A DNA stretch of 64,000 nucleotides from Leucobacter salsicius M1-8 (GCF_000350525.1 NZ_AOCN01000018.1:1-64000), one strand, 5' to 3'; positions 9,598 to 19,296 are shown, numbered from the stretch's first letter. Made by a program: numbers and translations. Notes: generated by a model not told the origin, from the letters alone.

Positions 9598-10594
9598 CAA
9601 CTCAGAAAGCGAAATCGTGAACTCCGCAACTCCAACGACCTCCTCCGTAAACTTGATCGAACCTGCCACCGTAGTTGCCCGGGCCCGGGTTACCCGGGTC
9701 TGGCGGCCCTGCCCGACGTACGCGCGCATCGCATTTCGTGGGCCCGAGCTCGAGGCGTTTGGCACGCCGGGACGCACGTTCGACCAGCGCATCAAGGTGC
9801 TGTTTCCGCCGAGCGCAGCCCCGCTTCCGCGGCTCACCAGCGGTAGTGACTGGTATGCCGACTGGCTCGCCCTTCCCGAGGCAGAACGCGGTGCGATGCG
9901 CACGTACTCGATTCGCGAGCTGCGGGTTGATGGCCTGGGCACCGAGGTGATCGTCGACTTCGTGCTGCACACCGCGCCGGGCAGCACGGGCCCTGCGGCC
10001 CTGTGGGCGAGTGGTGCGGTGCCCGGCGACGAGGTGATGCTTGTGGGCCCCCGCCGCGGCAGGTTCGACGGCGGCGGCATCGAGTTCGCGCCGGGCGATG
10101 CCTCGCGCGTGCTCCTCGCGGGCGACGAGACCGCGGCCCCCGCGATCGCGCGCATTCTCGAGGACGCGGCCCCGGATCTGCGGGGAGACGCGTTCATCGA
10201 GATGCCAGGCCGTGGCGAAATGCTGCCGATCAGTGCGCCCAGCGGGGTGCGCGTGCACTGGCTCGGTCGATCGCAGGCGGCACCGGGCGAGCTGCTCGTG
10301 CCGAGGGTGTTGCGCGGCCTCGGGGCAATCCCTGGCCCGGCTCGGCATGAGGATGTCGCGAGCGATGAACTCGTGTGGGAGACGCCGGAGTACTCGGCGC
10401 TCGGGGAACCGCTCGAAGGGAAGCTCGACGGGCGGGGGTCCGAGCAGGGGGCCCACGCGGATCGCTACTTCTGGATCGCTGGGGAGAGCGGGGTCGTAAC
10501 GCGCTTGCGCCGCCACCTCGTGCGCGACCTCGGGGTGCACCGCAGCCGGGTCGCGTTCATGGGGTACTGGCGGGAAGGGGTGGCGATGCGGTGA
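9590..10594 (+). CDS. Siderophore-interacting protein (FAD/NAD(P)H ferric-siderophore reductase, ViuB/SIP type)
   Basis: This 334-residue cytosolic flavoprotein probably reduces imported ferric siderophore to release Fe(II). The SIP fold is visible: an N-terminal FAD domain with MRTYSIREL (the R-x-Y-S flavin motif), then the NAD(P)H domain with LLAGDETAAPAIARIL and YFWIAGESG, and an RVAFMGYWREG ending. The open frame continues upstream inside the ATPase, but ATG 9590 gives the normal SIP start. The 3' end overlaps the end of hemA on the other strand by 38 bp. It is the last gene of the DtxR-controlled operon. Confidence 0.92.
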   Translation: MLDNSESEIVNSATPTTSSVNLIEPATVVARARVTRVWRPCPTYARIAFRGPELEAFGTPGRTFDQRIKVLFPPSAAPLPRLTSGSDWYADWLALPEAERGAMRTYSIRELRVDGLGTEVIVDFVLHTAPGSTGPAALWASGAVPGDEVMLVGPRRGRFDGGGIEFAPGDASRVLLAGDETAAPAIARILEDAAPDLRGDAFIEMPGRGEMLPISAPSGVRVHWLGRSQAAPGELLVPRVLRGLGAIPGPARHEDVASDELVWETPEYSALGEPLEGKLDGRGSEQGAHADRYFWIAGESGVVTRLRRHLVRDLGVHRSRVAFMGYWREGVAMR

Positions 10595-11882
10595 GCGGTG
10601 CGGGGCGCGGCTCGGGTGCACCGAACAGGGTGTGAACCGCCGCGATCGCATCTCCCGCACGCCCGGCCCGGCCGAGGGCACGCAGTCGCACGGTCGGCTC
10701 GTGCAGCAGTCGGCCCGCGAAGTGTTTGAGGGCCAGCTGCACTCCCGGGGCGCTCTCGGCCGCGGCCGGGGCGGTGCGCTCGAGTTCGGCCTCGAGCACG
10801 GTGTGCACGTGGTCACGCAGCGCCAGCACGGCAGGAACCGCCGCGAGCTCGGCGCCGAGCTCGGCAAACTCGCGCGCGGCATCGATGGTGATCTGCCTGG
10901 CCTCTGATTCGGCGCTGAGTTCTTCGATGTTGGCATGTCGAGCGATGACCTCGAGATCGAGCAGCTCAACGCCCGGCGCGTGCGCGGCCTCGGCAGCAAT
11001 GTTACGGGGCATGCCGAGGTCGACAAACAGCCGAGGCTTGGGGCGAGCGGCGCCCGCGGGCCTTCCCGTGAACCGTGCGCAGAAGGGCCGTGCGGCGGCG
11101 GTTACGGTGCGCGAAACGAGTTCGGTGTCGAGGATGGGATCCTGCGCGGTACTGCAGGCAATGACGACGTCTGCAGCGGCGAGCTCGGCGTTCAACGCGT
11201 CTCCCTGAATGGGTCGCACTTCACGGGTCTGGGCAAACGCTTCGGCCCGCCCCGAGGGGGAGTGCACGGCTATGTGGCGGGCACCACGCTCGCGCAGTGC
11301 CGCGAGGGTAACGGCGGCATAAGCTCCGGTTCCCACGAGCAGCACGCGGGCCGCGCTCCAGTCACCAATACGGCTCTCCGCAAGCAACAGTGCGAGGCGC
11401 ACGAGCGAGCGTCCCTGGGACTGCACCCGCGTGCGAGTCTTGACCGAGCGAGACACCCGAGACGCCTTCTGAAACAACCGCTCCAGTTCGGGGGTGGTGG
11501 CCCCCGAACGCCTGGCCGCCGTGAATGCGCGACGTACCTGGCCGCTGATCTCGCCCTCGCCCACAACCACTGACTCGAGCCCGCTCGACACCGAGAACAG
11601 GTGCCGGGCAGCGTCGACGCCGTGGTGCATGCGCACCGATCGCTCGAGTTCGTCCTCTGCGACGCCGGTTACCTCGGCCATTGCCCGCAGCGCGGCCGAG
11701 GGTGCACCTGGTGGGGCGTCAAAGTACGCCTCGAATCGGTTGCAGGTCGCGAGCACGACGGCGCCGCTGGTGGCGAGTGTGATTGCCGTCGTGAGTTCCG
11801 GCGTGTGGCGCTCGACACGTTCAAGCAGCGCGAGGTTGGCGCTTTTGTGGTCGAGAGACAGGCAGGACAGCCCCGATTGCAT
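10557..11882 (-). CDS. hemA: Glutamyl-tRNA reductase HemA
   Basis: HemA makes glutamate-1-semialdehyde from glutamyl-tRNA, the first committed step of the C5 route to heme. The 441-residue product has the catalytic Cys47 in LATCNRFEAY, the GLESVVVGEGEISGQVRRAF signature, and the NADPH-binding LLVGTGAYA. ATG 11882 is chosen because it puts the conserved LSLDHKSANLALLERV segment near the N-terminus. An ATG at 11930 is open but would overlap the palindromic operator and add 16 unconserved residues. The gene is divergent from the hemE operon and shares its control region. Its 3' end overlaps the SIP gene. Confidence 0.95.
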   Translation of the reverse strand: MQSGLSCLSLDHKSANLALLERVERHTPELTTAITLATSGAVVLATCNRFEAYFDAPPGAPSAALRAMAEVTGVAEDELERSVRMHHGVDAARHLFSVSSGLESVVVGEGEISGQVRRAFTAARRSGATTPELERLFQKASRVSRSVKTRTRVQSQGRSLVRLALLLAESRIGDWSAARVLLVGTGAYAAVTLAALRERGARHIAVHSPSGRAEAFAQTREVRPIQGDALNAELAAADVVIACSTAQDPILDTELVSRTVTAAARPFCARFTGRPAGAARPKPRLFVDLGMPRNIAAEAAHAPGVELLDLEVIARHANIEELSAESEARQITIDAAREFAELGAELAAVPAVLALRDHVHTVLEAELERTAPAAAESAPGVQLALKHFAGRLLHEPTVRLRALGRAGRAGDAIAAVHTLFGAPEPRPAPLTASPPLPASTP

Positions 11883-11926
11883 CGGTTCCACCGGGCCTGT
11901 GAGCTTGGTGTGCGCGAGTGAATAGT

Positions 11927-11961
11927 TCATCAGATGAATAAGCTACCATTTCATCTGATGA
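11927..11961. promoter_or_regulatory. Paired palindromic operators in the hemA-hemE divergent promoter
   Basis: TCATCAGATGA at 11927-11937 and TCATCTGATGA at 11951-11961 have centres 24 bp apart. They repeat the sites seen at 5547-5594, now in the opposite order. They lie upstream of hemA and overlap the probable start codon of hemE. A bound regulator could therefore block both heme transcripts at once. Confidence 0.65.
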
Positions 11962-13097
11962 ATGAGCTTACCCCTTCCCACCCCCTTGTGGACGGCCGCA
12001 CTACGGCCGCCCCGCTCGTGCGTGCTGCCCAGGGCGTGCGCGGGTCGACGACGCCCGTCTGGTTTATGCGGCAGGCAGGCAGATCACTGCCCGAGTACCG
12101 CGCGTTGCGCTCGGGCCGCGACATGATCGAGTGCTGCCTGGAGCCCGAACTCGCCGCCGAGATCACATGTCAGCCCGTGCGTCGGCATGGCGTCGACGCT
12201 GCGGTCTTCTTCAGTGACATCATCGTGCCGATGTCACTCGCGGGCGTGCCCGTCGAGCTCGTGCCCGGCCGCGGCCCTGTGTTCGCGGAGCCAGCACGTA
12301 CCTCGGCCGACATCGCAAAACTGCGCCGCGAGCACCCCGTCGAGCGGCTGCGTGAGAACCTCGGCCCCATCGTTGAGGCCGTACGGCTCACGACGGCAGA
12401 GCTTGGCACCACCCCGCTGATCGGCTTCGCCGGAGCACCGTTCACGCTCGCGGCCTACCTCGTTGAAGGCGGACCGTCTCGCGACCACCTGCGGGCGCGC
12501 GCCCTCATGCATCAGGATCCGGCAGCCTGGGCCGCACTGACCGAGTGGGCCGCAGACCTGAGCGGAGTATTCCTCGAGGCGCAGGTGCGGGCGGGCGCGA
12601 GCGCCGTGCAACTCTTCGACTCGTGGGCGGGCACCCTGTCTGTGAGCGACTACCTCACGCACGTGGCCCCGGCCTCACAACGCACGCTGGCCGCCGTCAA
12701 CGAACTGCACTATCGAGACGACACCCGCGAGGGCTACGCGGCGGGGCCACTGCCCGTCCCCACCATCCACTTCGCGGTGGGTTCGGGACACCTGCTCGAG
12801 GCACTCGCCGACGTCGCGGGCCACGCTATCGGCGTCGACTGGCGCACCCCGCTCGATGAGGCAAACGCGCGACTGGGGGGCCGCTTCCCGCTGCAGGGCA
12901 ATCTTGACCCCGCCTACCTACAGGCGCCGCAACACGTGCTCGACGCTCAGATCGACGATGTCCTCGCGCGTGGCGCGGCTGCTCCGGCCCACATCTTCAA
13001 CCTCGGCCACGGCGTGCCCCCCGAGACCGACCCCGGTCGGCTCACCGGCATCGTTGAACGGGTACACGGTGAGCGCGTCCACGGTGTGCACCGCTAG
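11958..13097 (+). CDS. hemE: Uroporphyrinogen decarboxylase HemE
   Basis: HemE removes four carboxyl groups from uroporphyrinogen III to give coproporphyrinogen III. The 379-residue product has the signatures PVWFMRQAGRSLPEYR near the N-terminus and GFAGAPFTLAAYLVEGG mid-protein, and GNLDP for the active-site loop. ATG 11958 (MNELTP) is preferred. ATG 11934, in frame and 24 bp upstream, is the alternative. Neither has a clear ribosome binding site and both lie inside operator copies, so a leaderless mRNA is plausible. It opens an eight-gene heme operon. Confidence 0.94.
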   Translation: MNELTPSHPLVDGRTTAAPLVRAAQGVRGSTTPVWFMRQAGRSLPEYRALRSGRDMIECCLEPELAAEITCQPVRRHGVDAAVFFSDIIVPMSLAGVPVELVPGRGPVFAEPARTSADIAKLRREHPVERLRENLGPIVEAVRLTTAELGTTPLIGFAGAPFTLAAYLVEGGPSRDHLRARALMHQDPAAWAALTEWAADLSGVFLEAQVRAGASAVQLFDSWAGTLSVSDYLTHVAPASQRTLAAVNELHYRDDTREGYAAGPLPVPTIHFAVGSGHLLEALADVAGHAIGVDWRTPLDEANARLGGRFPLQGNLDPAYLQAPQHVLDAQIDDVLARGAAAPAHIFNLGHGVPPETDPGRLTGIVERVHGERVHGVHR

Positions 13098-14526
13098 CGA
13101 CCGGATCACGCCGACGTACGAGGCAGTCGTGATCGGGGGCGGTGTCGCCGGGCTCATCGCTGCCCGCGACCTAGCGGTGTCGGGCCTGCGCGTCTGCCTC
13201 ATCGAAGCCGAACATGCCGTTGGCGGACGAGTGCAGCAGGCTACCCTCGCGGGACTCCCCGTCGAGCTCGGGGCGGAAGCATTCGCCACCCGCGGGGGTG
13301 CGATGGAGGCACTGCTGCACGAACTCGGCCTGGAAGCTGAGCAGGTGCGCCCCGAGCGAGCACCGGCGTGGGTGATCACGGCGCAGACGGCTCACCCCCT
13401 GCCCGTCTCGGGGGCACTCGGTATCCCCGCTCGACCCCTCACCGCCCGAACATCGATCGGGCTGGGCGCCGCGCTGTGGGCCGCGACCGAACCCTGGCGT
13501 CCCCGCTCTCCCCATGTTCCGGGAGCCTCCGTTGCTGACGTGGCCCGGGCGCGCATCGGCACGCGCGCCACGGCCGCCCTCGTCGCCCCGGTCGTCGAGG
13601 GCGTGTATTCGGTGCCCCCCGACCAACTGCCGTTCGACGGCCAGGGGGAGCTCGCCCGGGCCTACGCGCGCACCGGATCCCTCGTGCGTGCGGCCCGAGA
13701 GATGCGCAGCGCCAATCTCGCGGCGGGGGGCGCGGTGGCGAGCCTCGCGGGCGGTATGAGTCGCCTCATCGCGCGGCTCATGCGCGAGCTGCAGCGCCTG
13801 AATGTCACCGTGCACACGGGCGACGCGGTCACCGAGTTGGCCCCGGCCGCGGCCCCCGACACAGGGTGGCGAGTGCGCTGGGGACGGGGGGAATGCCGCA
13901 CCGATGCCGTCGTGCTCGCCATCCCGCCCCGCGAAGTGCACCGGTTACTACCCGACCTGCCCGCTCGAGCGGCCGAGCTCCAGCCCGAGACCGTTGTCGA
14001 GACAGTGGCACTTGTCGTGGACTCGCCCGCTCTCGGCGGCACCGCGGAGCTACCCGCGCCGCGCGGCACGGGTGCGCTGATCCGGCCAGATCACCCGTGC
14101 ATCGCGGCGAAGGCCCTGACCCACGCGACCGCGAAGTGGGCCTGGCTGCGTGATGCAGCGCCCGCGGGGCGCCACGTGGTGCGCCTGTCCTACGGTGCCC
14201 GAGGCAGGTCGCCCGCCACAGCTGGTCTCAGCAACGAAGCGGCCGCCGAACTCGCGCTGCGCGACGCCTCGGAAACTTTGGGGGTGCCGCTCGACCCGGC
14301 ACAGCTCGTGGCGCACGCCCGCGCGCGCTGGAGCATCCCGGCCCGCGCCCAGCCGCCTGCGTTGCCGCCGGGGGTGCACTGTACCGGCGAGGCCTACTCC
14401 GGCACAGGGCTCGCAAGCGTGGTGCCTCACGCCCGTTCGGCAGCCAACAAGGTTATCCGCGATCGACCCTCCACCATCTCACCTGCGCACAGCGCTCACT
14501 CACCCAGTGAAGTCGAAAGGACTTGA
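13069..14526 (+). CDS. hemY: Coproporphyrinogen III oxidase / protoporphyrinogen oxidase, HemY-type (CgoX)
   Basis: This is a 485-residue FAD enzyme. In Gram-positive bacteria that also have HemQ, this family oxidises coproporphyrinogen III to coproporphyrin III. The N-terminal dinucleotide fold is AVVIGGGVAGLIAARDL with IEAEHAVGGR after it. The C-terminal FAD contact is CTGEAYSGTGLASVVPHAR. GTG 13069 and GTG 13084 are both possible starts; the first overlaps hemE by 29 bp. hemQ and hemH lie directly downstream, which supports the coproporphyrin role. Confidence 0.92.
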   Translation: MSASTVCTASDRITPTYEAVVIGGGVAGLIAARDLAVSGLRVCLIEAEHAVGGRVQQATLAGLPVELGAEAFATRGGAMEALLHELGLEAEQVRPERAPAWVITAQTAHPLPVSGALGIPARPLTARTSIGLGAALWAATEPWRPRSPHVPGASVADVARARIGTRATAALVAPVVEGVYSVPPDQLPFDGQGELARAYARTGSLVRAAREMRSANLAAGGAVASLAGGMSRLIARLMRELQRLNVTVHTGDAVTELAPAAAPDTGWRVRWGRGECRTDAVVLAIPPREVHRLLPDLPARAAELQPETVVETVALVVDSPALGGTAELPAPRGTGALIRPDHPCIAAKALTHATAKWAWLRDAAPAGRHVVRLSYGARGRSPATAGLSNEAAAELALRDASETLGVPLDPAQLVAHARARWSIPARAQPPALPPGVHCTGEAYSGTGLASVVPHARSAANKVIRDRPSTISPAHSAHSPSEVERT

Positions 14527-14530
14527 CCCC

Positions 14531-15277
14531 ATGACTACGCAACCCACCACCGAGCAGGCCGCCGGCGGATTCACCCTCTGGGCCGTGTTTCGGCGCGACC
14601 CGGCATTTGCGCGCCCCGCCAGCCAGCGTGAAGCCGCTGTGCAGTCCGACCTGAAAACCGACCAAGCCGCGCTCGCCGCCGATCTGCAAGCCGCCGTCGA
14701 CCGAATCACCGGCGACTCTTCCACCGGAGTATCCGTCACCCTGCGTGGTTGGTACGACGTCTCGGGGTTGCGCGCCGACGCCGATCTCATGGTCTGGCTA
14801 CACGGAGACCGTGCCGAGGACCTGCAGTGGGCACTCCGCGAGCTGCGCCGCACCACCGTGATTGCGCAGCTGCTGCCCACCTGGAACGCCCTCGGGGTAC
14901 ACCGCGAAGCGGAGTTCAACCGCGCACACGTGCCGGGATTCCTGCGCGGTGAGTCGGCGCGAGACTGGCTCGTGCTGTACCCGTTCGTGCGCGATGCCGA
15001 ATGGTACCTGCTGCCCGACGCCGACCGGGGGCGTATGCTCGCCGACCACGGGCGCAAGGGCGCCGAATTTCGCGGGGTCGTCGCGAACACGGTGTCGGCC
15101 TTCGCGCTGGGCGACTATGAATGGCTGCTGCCGATGGAATCGGACGACCTGACCGAGCTCGTCGACCTGATGCGCACGTTACGTGCCACGGACGCGCGCC
15201 GCCACATGCGCGAGGAGACTCCGTTCTTCACGGGCCGCCGCATCGCGGTCTCCGAGGTGCCGGGGGTGCTCCTGTGA
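14531..15277 (+). CDS. hemQ: Coproheme decarboxylase HemQ (ChdC, chlorite-dismutase-like)
   Basis: ChdC converts iron-coproporphyrin III to heme b by two oxidative decarboxylations and is the hallmark of the coproporphyrin-dependent route. The 248-residue product has the likely catalytic Tyr150 in LVLYPFVRDAEWYLLP and a probable proximal heme ligand His173 in LADHGRKG. ATG 14531 follows AAAGGACT by a normal distance. An upstream open frame exists but lies inside hemY in another frame. The 3' end overlaps hemH by 4 bp. Confidence 0.94.
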   Translation: MTTQPTTEQAAGGFTLWAVFRRDPAFARPASQREAAVQSDLKTDQAALAADLQAAVDRITGDSSTGVSVTLRGWYDVSGLRADADLMVWLHGDRAEDLQWALRELRRTTVIAQLLPTWNALGVHREAEFNRAHVPGFLRGESARDWLVLYPFVRDAEWYLLPDADRGRMLADHGRKGAEFRGVVANTVSAFALGDYEWLLPMESDDLTELVDLMRTLRATDARRHMREETPFFTGRRIAVSEVPGVLL

Positions 15278-16383
15278 ACGCCGCCCGATTCGACGCCGAG
15301 CCCCACTCCTACGACGCGCTCGTGCTGTTGGGATTCGGCGGCCCCGAGGGGCAGGCCGACGTGATTCCGTTTCTGCGCAACGTCACGCGCGGCCGCGGCA
15401 TCCCCGATGAGCGCCTCGAGGAGGTCGCCCACCACTATCGCCACTTCGGCGGGGTCAGCCCGATCAATGAGCAGAATCGGCAGTTGCAGGGCGCGCTCGC
15501 CGCCGAATTTGCACGACGCGGCATCGACTTGCCTGTGCTCTGGGGCAACCGCAACTGGGCACCCTACCTGCCAGACGCACTGCGAGACGCTAGCGAGCGC
15601 GGGTTCGAAAACGTGCTCGTGCTGCCCACGAGCGCGTTCGCCTCATACTCGGGCTGCAGGCAGTACCAGGAGAACCTCGACGACGCGCTTGCACAACTGC
15701 ATGCCGAGGGCCGCACCTTCAAGGCAGACAAGGTGCGCCCCTACTTCGACCACCCGGGGTTCCTCGAGCCCTTCATCGAGGGTACCCGACGTGCGATCGC
15801 CGAGCTGCTCGTCAGCGACCCCACTCTGGACGCGCAGCGCGACGTGCGCGTAATGTTCACCACCCACTCGGTGCCCACGTCATACTCGGGCGCGTTCGGC
15901 CCCGACCACTCCGCGCTTGACGGCCAGGGGGCGTACGAGGCGCAGCACCGTGCCGCAGCCGCCGAGATCGCTCGCGCGGCCTGCCCCGGCGTTGCGTGGG
16001 ATCTCGCATACCAGTCTCGCAGCGGCCCGCCCACGCAACCCTGGCTCGAACCAGACATCAACGATGCCCTCGCCGAACTGCCCGGGCAGGGTGTGCGTGC
16101 CGTTGTTATTGTGCCCGTCGGCTTCGTGAGCGACCACATGGAGGTGCTTTGGGACCTCGATACCGAGGCTCTCGAAACATGCGAAGCGCACGGCCTGGAC
16201 GCCGTGCGGGTACCCACGCCGGGGGTCGCGCCCACCTATGTTGCGGGGCTTGTCGACCTCGTACTCGAACGCCGTGACGGCACCCCCACGGTCGAGCGAG
16301 CCTCGCGCACCGAGCTCGGCCCGTGGTTCGACGTGTGCGGCGTTGGGTGCTGCGGGACACAGGAGGCGGTGAGCGCCTCATGA
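15274..16383 (+). CDS. hemH: Coproporphyrin ferrochelatase HemH (CpfC)
   Basis: HemH inserts Fe(II) into coproporphyrin III. The 369-residue product has LLGFGGPEGQADVIPFL at the N-terminus, the metal-site segment MFTTHSVPTSY (His in THSVP), and VVIVPVGFVSDHMEVLWDL near the end. Cys128 (ASYSGCRQY) and the C-terminal cluster CGVGCC (Cys355, 359, 360) match the [2Fe-2S] ligands known in actinobacterial ferrochelatases. The start is GTG 15274, overlapping the hemQ stop (GTGA); the longer open frame upstream is not coding. Confidence 0.94.
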   Translation: MNAARFDAEPHSYDALVLLGFGGPEGQADVIPFLRNVTRGRGIPDERLEEVAHHYRHFGGVSPINEQNRQLQGALAAEFARRGIDLPVLWGNRNWAPYLPDALRDASERGFENVLVLPTSAFASYSGCRQYQENLDDALAQLHAEGRTFKADKVRPYFDHPGFLEPFIEGTRRAIAELLVSDPTLDAQRDVRVMFTTHSVPTSYSGAFGPDHSALDGQGAYEAQHRAAAAEIARAACPGVAWDLAYQSRSGPPTQPWLEPDINDALAELPGQGVRAVVIVPVGFVSDHMEVLWDLDTEALETCEAHGLDAVRVPTPGVAPTYVAGLVDLVLERRDGTPTVERASRTELGPWFDVCGVGCCGTQEAVSAS

Positions 16384-17456
16384 CCACCGACATTCCCGTC
16401 GTGCGCGGCCCGCTCGCGGCCCGCGAGAATCTGATCCGGATCGGCACCCGGGGCAGCGAGCTCGCCGTCACCCAGACCTCCGGGGTCGCCCGCCACATCG
16501 CGGCGGCGACCGGGTGCGAGGTCGCGCTCGTGATCGTCACGACGAAGGGCGATACCTCGCCCGCACCGCTCGCCCAGCTCGGAGGTACTGGCGTGTTCGT
16601 GAGCGCGCTGCGCGACGCGCTCGTCGCAGGGCGCTGCGATCTCGCGGTGCACTCGCTCAAGGACCTGCCGACCGGGGAGTGCGCCGGGATCACGCTCGGG
16701 GCGATCCCGCCACGCGCCGATGCCCGCGATGCGCTGTGCGCGCGCGACGGGCTCACACTCGATGAGCTGCCCCGGGGCGCTCGGGTAGGAACCGGGTCAC
16801 CGCGACGCAGCGCACAGCTGCTGCGACGGCGACCCGACCTCGACGTGTGCGACCTGCGGGGCAATGTCGATTCGAGACTGGCGCGGGTCGGCAACGATCT
16901 CGATGCGGTCGTGCTCGCGGCGGCAGGGCTGCTCCGGATCGGACGAGACCCGGCGATCACCGAGCTCTTTGCCCTCGACGAAGCGCCCCCCGCGCCGGGG
17001 CAGGGGGCGCTCGCAGTTGAGATTCGCAGGAACAACGAACCGGCGCTGGCCGCCCAGCTCGAGCGGGCGCTCGCGGCGCTCGATGACCCAGCGGCCCGCG
17101 CGTGTGCGCTCGCCGAGCGTAGCGTGCTCGCGACGCTTGAGGCCGGGTGCCAGGCTCCGGTCGGGGCGTGGGCCAGGCTCGACGGCGATCGCTTGCGCCT
17201 CACGGCCGCGGTGTACGCGGTTGACGGGGGCAGCCAAGTCGAGGCGACCGCGGAGATGGCCTGGCCGAGCCCGGCCGCGGTGCAAAGCCCAACCAATGTC
17301 GAGCGCCTCGGGGCCGAAGTCGCCCTGCAGCTGTTGGCTGCCGGTGCCGCCCAGATCGCCCCGCTCACCCTACTGACCGGCGGGGCAGTTGCCGGCGCAG
17401 GAAATCCCGCCCCCCAGACCCCTCCAAGCCGCACCCAGATCGGAGCGACGCGATGA
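16380..17456 (+). CDS. hemC: Porphobilinogen deaminase HemC
   Basis: HemC (hydroxymethylbilane synthase) links four porphobilinogens. The 358-residue product has IRIGTRGSELAVTQT at the start, HSLKDLPT with the catalytic Asp95, and Cys257 in LEAGCQAPVGA, which carries the dipyrromethane cofactor. The last 35 residues are Pro/Ala-rich and extend the usual fold. ATG 16380 overlaps the hemH stop by 4 bp, and the 3' end overlaps hemD. Confidence 0.95.
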   Translation: MTTDIPVVRGPLAARENLIRIGTRGSELAVTQTSGVARHIAAATGCEVALVIVTTKGDTSPAPLAQLGGTGVFVSALRDALVAGRCDLAVHSLKDLPTGECAGITLGAIPPRADARDALCARDGLTLDELPRGARVGTGSPRRSAQLLRRRPDLDVCDLRGNVDSRLARVGNDLDAVVLAAAGLLRIGRDPAITELFALDEAPPAPGQGALAVEIRRNNEPALAAQLERALAALDDPAARACALAERSVLATLEAGCQAPVGAWARLDGDRLRLTAAVYAVDGGSQVEATAEMAWPSPAAVQSPTNVERLGAEVALQLLAAGAAQIAPLTLLTGGAVAGAGNPAPQTPPSRTQIGATR

Positions 17457-18286
17457 TCGCGCACGTACGCCCTCCCACCCTGCCCCTCACGGGGCTGCGC
17501 ATCCTGATTCCGCGCGGCGGAGATCTCGGTGCCGCCCTGCACGAGAAAGTGCTCGACCGGGGTGGCGTGCCCACCATCGCACCGCTGCTTGAGACCGCGC
17601 CGCCCAGCGACCCCGCACGATTTGCGGGTGCGGTCGCGCGCTGGAACGCAGGCGACTACGACTGGCTCGTCGTCACCAGCGCAACCACGGCGACCGCGCT
17701 CGCTGCCGCAGGCGCCGAGCCGCGGGGCAAGGTCGGGGCCGTCGGGCCGGTCACGGCGGCTGCCATCCAGGAGCTGGGGTTTCGTCTGCATGTCATGCCC
17801 GGGCGTGACTACTCGGGGCGCGGGCTGGCCGAGTCGCTGCTGGCGGCGCTGCCCGATCCCGAGGCGCCCGGGGCTCACCCGGCCCGTGTGCTGCTCCCGG
17901 TTTCTGAGCTCGCCGACGACACCGTCGAACGGGCCCTGCGAGCGGCCGGGCACCAGGTCGATCGAGTTGCCGCCTACACGACCGCCATGACCGATGAGAT
18001 TGCAGGGCTGCGCGCACGTGTGGGGGTCGGCGACTTCGATGTGGTGCTCGCCACCAGCAGCTCGGCGGCCCGTGCTATCGCCGAGCGGCTGACCCCGTTG
18101 CCCCGTGCCGTTCGCGTCGCCGCCATCGGCGATCCCACCGCTCAGGCGCTGGCCGGCCTCGGGCTTTCGACCGACATTGTCGCCGCAAGTTCAACCACCG
18201 ACGGGCTGCTTGATGCCGTCTCGGTCGCGCTCATTGCGGGCTCCCGCGAAACCTACGAACACACCCGTCAAGGAGAAACCCGATGA
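17453..18286 (+). CDS. hemD: Uroporphyrinogen-III synthase HemD
   Basis: HemD closes and inverts the D ring of hydroxymethylbilane to give uroporphyrinogen III. The family is poorly conserved. The 277-residue length, [12 protein letters not shown] at the start, [14 protein letters not shown] in the first half and [17 protein letters not shown] in the second fit the two-domain fold. Position between hemC and hemB, with 4-bp overlaps on both sides, settles the call. Confidence 0.9.
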   Translation: MIAHVRPPTLPLTGLRILIPRGGDLGAALHEKVLDRGGVPTIAPLLETAPPSDPARFAGAVARWNAGDYDWLVVTSATTATALAAAGAEPRGKVGAVGPVTAAAIQELGFRLHVMPGRDYSGRGLAESLLAALPDPEAPGAHPARVLLPVSELADDTVERALRAAGHQVDRVAAYTTAMTDEIAGLRARVGVGDFDVVLATSSSAARAIAERLTPLPRAVRVAAIGDPTAQALAGLGLSTDIVAASSTTDGLLDAVSVALIAGSRETYEHTRQGETR

Positions 18287-19296
18287 GCCCCTCAACGAGT
18301 CCTACTGTCCCAGCGATCGGTGCCAGGGGCCCGGTGATCCGGCCCCGCAGGATGCGCCGCACGCCCGCGCTCAGGCGGCTCGCCGCCGAGACGCGCGTGC
18401 ACCCGGCCGAGCTGATTCTCCCTGTATTCGTGCGCGAGGGGCTCACCGAGCCGCGGCCGATCGCAGCCATGCCGGGCGTCGTGCAGCACACACTCGATTC
18501 GGTGCGCGAGGTCGCCAGCGCCGCGGCCGCAGCCGGACTCGGCGGCATTATGCTGTTCGGGGTCCCCGCTGTTCGCGACGCGGCGGGCAGCGCAGCCGAC
18601 GACCCCGAGGGGATCCTGAATCGGGCACTCACTGCGGTGCGGGCCGAAGCGGGCGACGCGCTTGTAGCGCAGGCTGACCTGTGTCTCGACGAGTTCACCG
18701 ATCACGGCCACTGCGGCGTGCTTGACGGTGACGGGGGCGTCGATAACGACGCGACGCTCGCACGGTACGAGGCGATTGCGGTCGCCCAGGCCCGAGCCGG
18801 GGCCGCCGTGCTGGGGCTGTCGGGCATGATGGACGGCCAGGTGGCCGCGGTGCGCGGCGCACTGGACCGGGCGGGGCACGCAGACACCGCGATCCTCGCG
18901 TATTCGGCGAAGTACGCCTCGGCGTTCTACGGCCCGTTCCGGGAGGCAGTCGACTCGCAGCTGTCGGGCAACCGCCGCGGGTACCAACAGGATCCCGCGA
19001 ACCGGCGCGAGGGCGTCCGCGAGTCGGCCCTCGACGTCGCCGAGGGGGCCGATATCGTGATGGTGAAACCCGCGTCGAACTACCTCGACGTGCTCGCCGA
19101 AGTTGCGGCCGCAAGCCCGGTGCCCACGTGGGCGTATCAAGTCTCGGGGGAAGCGGCGATGATCGAAGCCGCCGCCACGAACGGCTGGATCGACCGACGG
19201 GGCGCGATCGAGGAGTCGGTCGTCAGCATTCGCCGGGCCGGAGCCGAAGCCGTGCTCACCTACTTCGCGCTCGAACTCGCGGGGTGGTTGCGATGA
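18283..19296 (+). CDS. hemB: Delta-aminolevulinic acid dehydratase HemB
   Basis: HemB condenses two 5-aminolevulinates to porphobilinogen. The 337-residue product has both Schiff-base lysines, in [16 protein letters not shown] and [13 protein letters not shown]. The metal loop reads [14 protein letters not shown]: one Cys of the zinc-type triad is replaced by Asp, as in Mg-dependent and many actinobacterial enzymes. It starts inside the end of hemD (ATGA) and overlaps hemL by 4 bp. Confidence 0.96.
   Translation: MSPSTSPTVPAIGARGPVIRPRRMRRTPALRRLAAETRVHPAELILPVFVREGLTEPRPIAAMPGVVQHTLDSVREVASAAAAAGLGGIMLFGVPAVRDAAGSAADDPEGILNRALTAVRAEAGDALVAQADLCLDEFTDHGHCGVLDGDGGVDNDATLARYEAIAVAQARAGAAVLGLSGMMDGQVAAVRGALDRAGHADTAILAYSAKYASAFYGPFREAVDSQLSGNRRGYQQDPANRREGVRESALDVAEGADIVMVKPASNYLDVLAEVAAASPVPTWAYQVSGEAAMIEAAATNGWIDRRGAIEESVVSIRRAGAEAVLTYFALELAGWLR

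Noticed and set aside
11883-11930. Extended hemA start at 11930
   Set aside because: It adds 16 unconserved residues and overlaps the operator; ATG 11882 fits the family alignment.
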